Origin: Thelonectria olida
Lineage: Eukaryota > Ascomycota > Sordariomycetes > Hypocreales > Nectriaceae
DNA: 64,000 bases
NCBI GenBank assembly: GCA_020736575.1
Contig: JAGPYM010000002.1
Coordinates: 1-64,000, forward strand
Direction of reading: 5' to 3'
In this document: in pieces, positions 59,272-64,000 of the stretch
Layout: each line of letters starts with the position of its first letter
How positions within the stretch are numbered: the stretch's first letter is position 1
The notes under the pieces: generated by a model
The model's database searches: none
The model's input: only the letters and a program-made list of their open reading frames with translations
What the model was told of the DNA's origin: nothing
Position numbers and translations under genes: made by a program

Positions 59272-59697
59272 TTCGAATGCGTACTTGACAGAGAAAGAGC
59301 AATGTTATTTACATAACTATATAGAGATTTAGCATATCAGACGAAAACCTGAAAGTCTCAGAAATCATGAGAGGATATCTCACAATGGGCTGAGAGCGTG
59401 GGGCGTTGCGATGCGATGGAAAAGAGCTTTACCGCGCAATGACCGCTTGAATGAGTCCATAGCAAGCACAGCAGTCGAGTCCTCAAGACAGCCTTTGCTG
59501 TGCCGCAGACCCTGAGTCTTTATTTATCCCTGTGCAGTGCACGTTTCTCTTTAAGTGATGATGGGCGTGCAAAATCCGTCATGATCAAAGATCAATATCA
59601 CCACCTAGTTACTTATTAAGGGTTCCGAGAGCTACAGAGTAATCGCAAAACAGTTAAAATAAGATATTCATCAAGGGAAACGCTATTTCATCGGATT
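59272..59697. other. Intergenic region
   Basis: Promoter of the bidomain dehydrogenase and the 3' side of the QUTR-type gene. A short inverted repeat gttatttacataac lies at 59,304-59,317, just upstream of the start. No gene is seen. Confidence 0.5.
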
Positions 59698-62344
59698 CTA
59701 GTCGCTGGGAGATGAAAATCTACTGTCAAGACGTTCTTTGTAGGCACGCAAGACCTCCCTCCTCATCAGTTCACGTGGTGGCTTCCTCCCCGTAAACAGC
59801 TCGAACTGCACGATCCCCTGCTCTGGGAGTACTTGAAGGCCATCAACCGAAATCCAACCATTATCGCTCTTCTCTTGTATTTGCTTGATCAGTGGTGTCT
59901 GCAATGGGGTGTAGCTTAACTGTGATCTTTGTCAGCGCTGTTGGTGTTGAGAGATCGTTGAGACGTACCTCAACAGCTACTCCCCCGGTAGGACTCGCAA
60001 GCCAGGAGTCAGGTACACTTGTATCTACAGAAGATTCCCCATCAATGTCTCGAGTAGGTATGCAAGAGACGATGATGGTGGGATGAGCGGCCTCTGCCGG
60101 CCAAGGATTAGTTTTAGATGGAATCACCCGGATTGTGAGAGCATCTATCGGGGCCGGCGATGTTATATTTCGTGCTTCTCCAGAACCAATGGAGTCTAAT
60201 GCTCTCGCCTCGTCTTGAGAAAACCAACTCAGGAATTGATTCGCAAGCTCCTCTGCATTCTGGACGGTACGGTTCTGCAAGAAAATAGTGCGAACGCCAA
60301 GGCGAATGAGGGCATAGACAGCTGCGCGTGCCATACCTCCCGCACCCAGGATAAGCGCGCTAGTTCGTCGTCTGACGGCATTGATGGGCGACAGATTGCG
60401 ACGGATACAAACATGGATTCCTATCCAATCCGTGTTCTCGCCATAGAGAGCAGCAGCGGGACCGGCACGGTTGCAAATCAGCAAAGAGTCGGTGTGCTCC
60501 GATTGAAGTGGAAGCAATGTATTGATGGCTCCAATGGCCTCGGCTTCGGGGCTGATATGGTCCACGAGCGGGATAATATCACGCTTAAAAGGAGCAGTGA
60601 TACTCGCGCCGTTGAATTTTGGGTCGTCGATGAGTCGGTGGATATGGTCCAGGGTTTCATGCTGGAAAATTTGGTAGTGATGTGGCATTCCATAAAACCT
60701 GAACGCGGCGTTGTGCATGGCGGGCGACAAGCTCTGGGCAACATTACTTCCGTAGATCCCAAAGTACACTGGGTCCAGAATGAAGCACGAGTATAGAGCA
60801 TTCTGAGCTTCGTGGATGGTAATGTGCGAGGTTGATGCGCATTCGGGCGCAAGGGAACGAAGAAGTGGGTGAGTGACTGGGCTCAACACCCCGTTCAAAA
60901 ACAGCGACGTCCTTCCAAGGCAGCCTTCGTTGTAGGCAGTCACTGGAATGTGGTATTCTTTTGAGGTTTTGATATCCTGGATGAACTTTTGCGCCAAGAA
61001 GTTGTCTTCTACCGAAGCCGCTTCTTGGCATAACCTGACAAGGTCGCATCCAAGTTCTTGAGCCCTTCGAACCATGTCCTTACGCCTCGGGCGATCCCAG
61101 CCGTTCAACCCAGGGTCTGGATCGAAGAAATGTCCAATCACTTTGGTCGGACCCTTCATTGCAATGAGGTTTCGAATGCTCTCGTCATCGCATCGAAGGT
61201 CGACCGTGATGTACTCGGGTGCAAGTCGAAGACCGTGATGGAGCATCGCGAAATAAACCCGTTCAAGACCTGCGGAACTTTGGGTCTGGGCTTCAATCCC
61301 GGTCGTCTGTATGTGGAAGATTATTGGAACTCGAAGCGTCCTCCTCGCCAAGTAAAACTGGCGTGCGATGCGATCCGCGACAGAATGATCAAATGAGTCG
61401 TTATTCTGCATCACTTCCCGCAGATCAACGAGCAGCTGTGACGCGTCATCCACGATGTCTTGCCGACTTAGCTGGTAGAACAAGCTCGCTGGAAGTGAAA
61501 TGGGCACAGACAGCGCATAAGTAAAGGCTTTGGATTCGGGCGATAGCAATGACAGGTGGTGCTGGGCTTCGTGGGGTTCGGCCCGTTGAGTAACAGCCCA
61601 AATCAAGTGCAAGAAGTCGGCTTCAAGTCGCTTCAGGGCGAGTGATCTCGGCGATTGCTGGCCTGGTGGATGATTATGTTCAGCAGCAGGTGAAGGCGGG
61701 TCTGAAAGATTGTAGAACTCGAAGCTCGACAGCGTCCGGTGAGTCGGTCCGCTCAGACGAGCAAGTCGAGAAATGGTTTCCGTGTCCCACACGCGCAGGT
61801 GCCTCCCAATCTCCTCTGCATCTCTCATGATGTAGATCACGGCATGGCTCTGAGCGTACTCGGTCAGCCATGCTTGACCCGTCTCCTCAACAACTCCTGG
61901 CCCACAAGCAATAACGGATCGGCTCTGGTTGTCATCGAGCATGCATCGCATGAGCCTCAGTTCTTCTTGGCGATACTGCGCAGCTCCATGTGTCGATTTG
62001 TAGGCTGCTCGTGAGAGACTAGTAGCCTGGTAGAAGTGGTGATCGGCATCCACCAGCTTGAAACCGAGGGCGCCTGATGCCATGACGGCCAGGGTGGACA
62101 TGCCAGTTCCTCGGATGCCGATGAGCACGATTGAAGCATCGGCATCGAATCTTCTTGTCCCATGGCTGCCATTCGGCTGGTATTCTTGAGAAGTTGGCGA
62201 TTGTAAGCGACTCGTACGAATGGGGTGCGTGTTTGTGCCATCTCTCGGCACTGCACTCAGGGTTCTCAGTCGTCCATCCTGCTCTGACTGGTCTCCAGAG
62301 TTGCCGGACGCCTTCGGGGTGTTTTCGCAGTGTCCCTCTTCCAT
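59698..62344 (-). CDS. qutR: QUTR-type quinate pathway repressor (AROM-derived)
   Basis: Two exons (62,344-59,969 and 59,919-59,698) give 865 residues. After a disordered 65-residue start come three domains in AROM order. A shikimate-kinase-like domain has the P-loop as GIRGTGMST (76-84), with Met82 where the ATP-binding Lys should be. A type I dehydroquinase-like domain has GHFFDPDP for the catalytic His motif and CDLVRLC for the Lys motif. A shikimate-dehydrogenase-like domain has AQSLSPAMHNAAF, GASITAPFK, GENTDWIGI and GAGGMARAA. This is the known make-up of the Aspergillus QUTR / Neurospora QA-1S repressor, which blocks the QUTA activator unless quinate-pathway intermediates bind. The final 73 residues lie beyond a 49-base intron and are joined in frame at VE-LSYTPLQTPL. 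Confidence 0.93.
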
Positions 62345-62957
62345 TTACTGAGGCTCAAGGCTGTCATTGGCAAGATGGGTAAGGCCTGCGTGGGGATGGA
62401 GATTTCTCAATCAGATAGGTAGTGACCAATTGGCCCGTTCAAGACAAAGTCAACGGGACGAAGACCACCGGAGTCCATCATACGATTCGTGCCATGACAG
62501 CGTGTTCCATGTACCGAGTAGGTCAAGGGCGAAGCAATCGCATAACGTTGCGGAGTAGACATCTCCCGGGCGTTTTGTTTAGCCGTTCACCCCGTCCTCC
62601 TCGGCTCTGAGACTGGACGCTTTCCACCCAAATTTGCCCCGCATTGCTCGGCAGTGTAGGGTAGCGCCAGTTCCCGGAGTTACGGAATTATAAAGCCACT
62701 TCAAGCCTTACCACGCGTTGAACAGACGAATCGAGTCATTTCAAGAAATAGTTATTGGGTGCACGTCTCATCACACCTATTCGCTATTGGTGAGATACTC
62801 GTGCTAATGTTGGAGGTGGTCATATTACGAGGTTAGTGAGTGGATGATGGAGAAAGTGAACAACCAAACGTATGGCTTCGTACCTTATGATATTAATGCG
62901 TCCTCCACACGCATGAGCGCAAGCGATTTCACTTGTAAGTGCCGAAGTCATAACTTC
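62345..62957. other. Intergenic region
   Basis: Promoter of the QUTR-type gene and 3' region of the dioxygenase. No gene is seen. Confidence 0.5.
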
Positions 62958-64000
62958 CTAACTAGAATACGCCTTGGGAACAAGAGTCCCATTCACTACA
63001 CGCATGCCCTTCGCCCCCTGCTTCTCAATCGCCTCCCTCGCCTTCTCATTGCGAAGTTCTCTCACTTCATCTTCACCCACCAGCACGAATTCATACTGCA
63101 TCAACTTGGAAGAAGGCGCCACACCATGCTTTTCCGCCAAACCTTCAACGTCGGATACGTTCCCCAAGTCGACAACTAGAGACTCCTTCACACCAAATAC
63201 TGCATCTGATCTCTCATACGGGTCGCCTCGGAGGTAAAGTGCTCTGTTTCCATTATGAGTGAGGGTCGACGAAGATTTCATAAAGACGAACTTACGTAAT
63301 GAGCTTGTCGTATCCTGGTTTGTCAAACATGAAATGGAAGTGACTTGGGCGGTAGGGGTGTCGATCTAATACTTCCAATAGCCGTCCGACCGGCCCATCG
63401 CTAGGAATGGGGTATGGAACTGGAACAATCGCCTTAAAGAAGAAATTTCCTTCATCGTCGCTTTTCACAACGGCCCGTCCGTCGGGACCTTCTCTGTCCG
63501 CATGCTGCACATCATAGAAGCCTTTCGAATCAGTCTCCCACACGTCGATTTTGACGCCAGGAACCGGCTTCCCATGCGTATCCTTGACGGAGCAGACCAC
63601 CAGCATGGGTTCTCCATCAGGGTCGTGGGATATGAGTGATCCATTGGGCGCATGCTCAGCTTCATGGGTGTGGAATGGTCCAAGGACGGTTCCCTCGGTT
63701 GAAGCCTCTGGCTTAGGGTGGTCGATGGAATCCACAAGAAGTGAGAGGCCAAGGACATCAGACAAGAGAATGAACTCTTGACGTACATCGGTGCACATTT
63801 GGCCAACTTCAGTGAGGAACCCGATCGTCTGCTCCCATTCTGACGTGGTCAGACGAGTCTCACGGGCAAAGTCATGGACATGGGTCACAAGTTTCTCGAG
63901 CAGAAAGCGCAGGCGCGGATCCTTGCAATTGCTGTTGATTGCGTGGACATTTTCTGTGATGTTGTCGATGGTGAGGTCTTTGAGGGGTTGTGAGTTGTTC
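62958..64000 (-). CDS. Intradiol ring-cleavage dioxygenase (hydroxyquinol/catechol 1,2-type), cut by window end
   Basis: The window holds an exon from 63,296 to beyond 64,000 and a last exon 63,243-62,958, joined in frame at LIT-ALYLRGDPYE. The start of the gene lies outside the window. The N-terminal dimerisation domain of catechol-type enzymes is present (EFILLSDVLGLSLLVD, then EGTVLGPFH). The catalytic domain has the Fe(III) ligands in VPYPIP (Tyr) and HPYRPSHFHF (Tyr, His, His). The enzyme opens catechol or hydroxyquinol between the two hydroxyls to give a muconate or maleylacetate. The SDVLG wording leans to hydroxyquinol 1,2-dioxygenase. It is next to the quinate genes, whose pathway yields protocatechuate, so it may serve the following ring cleavage after decarboxylating hydroxylation. 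Confidence 0.9.

Overview
The window is nuclear DNA of a filamentous ascomycete (Pezizomycotina). The evidence is short introns of about 40-80 bases with GT...CTAAC...AG signals, Zn2Cys6 transcription factors, HET-domain, RTA1-like and QUTR-type proteins, and AT-only blocks of the kind left by repeat-induced point mutation (RIP). A sordariomycete-like genome fits, but the species cannot be read from the sequence.

The left third (1-21 kb) is gene-poor. A HET-domain pseudogene (about 1.5-3.3 kb) is followed by a 3.9 kb AT-only block (3.5-7.5 kb) made of decayed direct and inverted copies of one repeat family, including an exact 8 x 20 bp array. A five-exon family-2 glycosyltransferase of the fungal cellulose-synthase-like type lies at 9.9-12.1 kb. 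A second HET pseudogene (14.8-15.9 kb, minus strand) loses its N-terminus exactly at a second AT block (16-17.5 kb), which holds the best-preserved copy of the repeat. A small secreted Thr/Val/Lys-rich protein with a 24-residue tandem repeat is at 19.3 kb.

From 21 to 43 kb lie a seven-helix membrane protein, a Zn2Cys6 regulator, an RTA1-like membrane protein and then a group read here as a plant-glycan utilisation locus: GH53 endo-beta-1,4-galactanase, an MBL-fold hydrolase (role in the locus unclear), an MFS sugar transporter divergently arranged with a GH79 beta-glucuronidase, a GH78-type alpha-L-rhamnosidase and a second Zn2Cys6 regulator. Together they could trim Rha-GlcA-capped galactans or arabinogalactans and import the sugar. 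Just beyond is an intronless nucleotide-sugar epimerase of strongly bacterial character.

From 46 to 55 kb are a small four-helix protein with a His-rich tail, a leucine-rich protein, a five-exon mitochondrial D-lactate dehydrogenase and a 761-residue membrane glycoprotein. From 55.6 kb to the right edge is an aromatic-acid (quinate/shikimate) locus: type II dehydroquinase, a SnoaL-like protein, a dehydroquinase-like/shikimate dehydrogenase bidomain protein, a QUTR-type repressor built from decayed AROM domains, and an intradiol dioxygenase cut by the window end. Both AROM-derived proteins have lost the type I dehydroquinase catalytic His and Lys.
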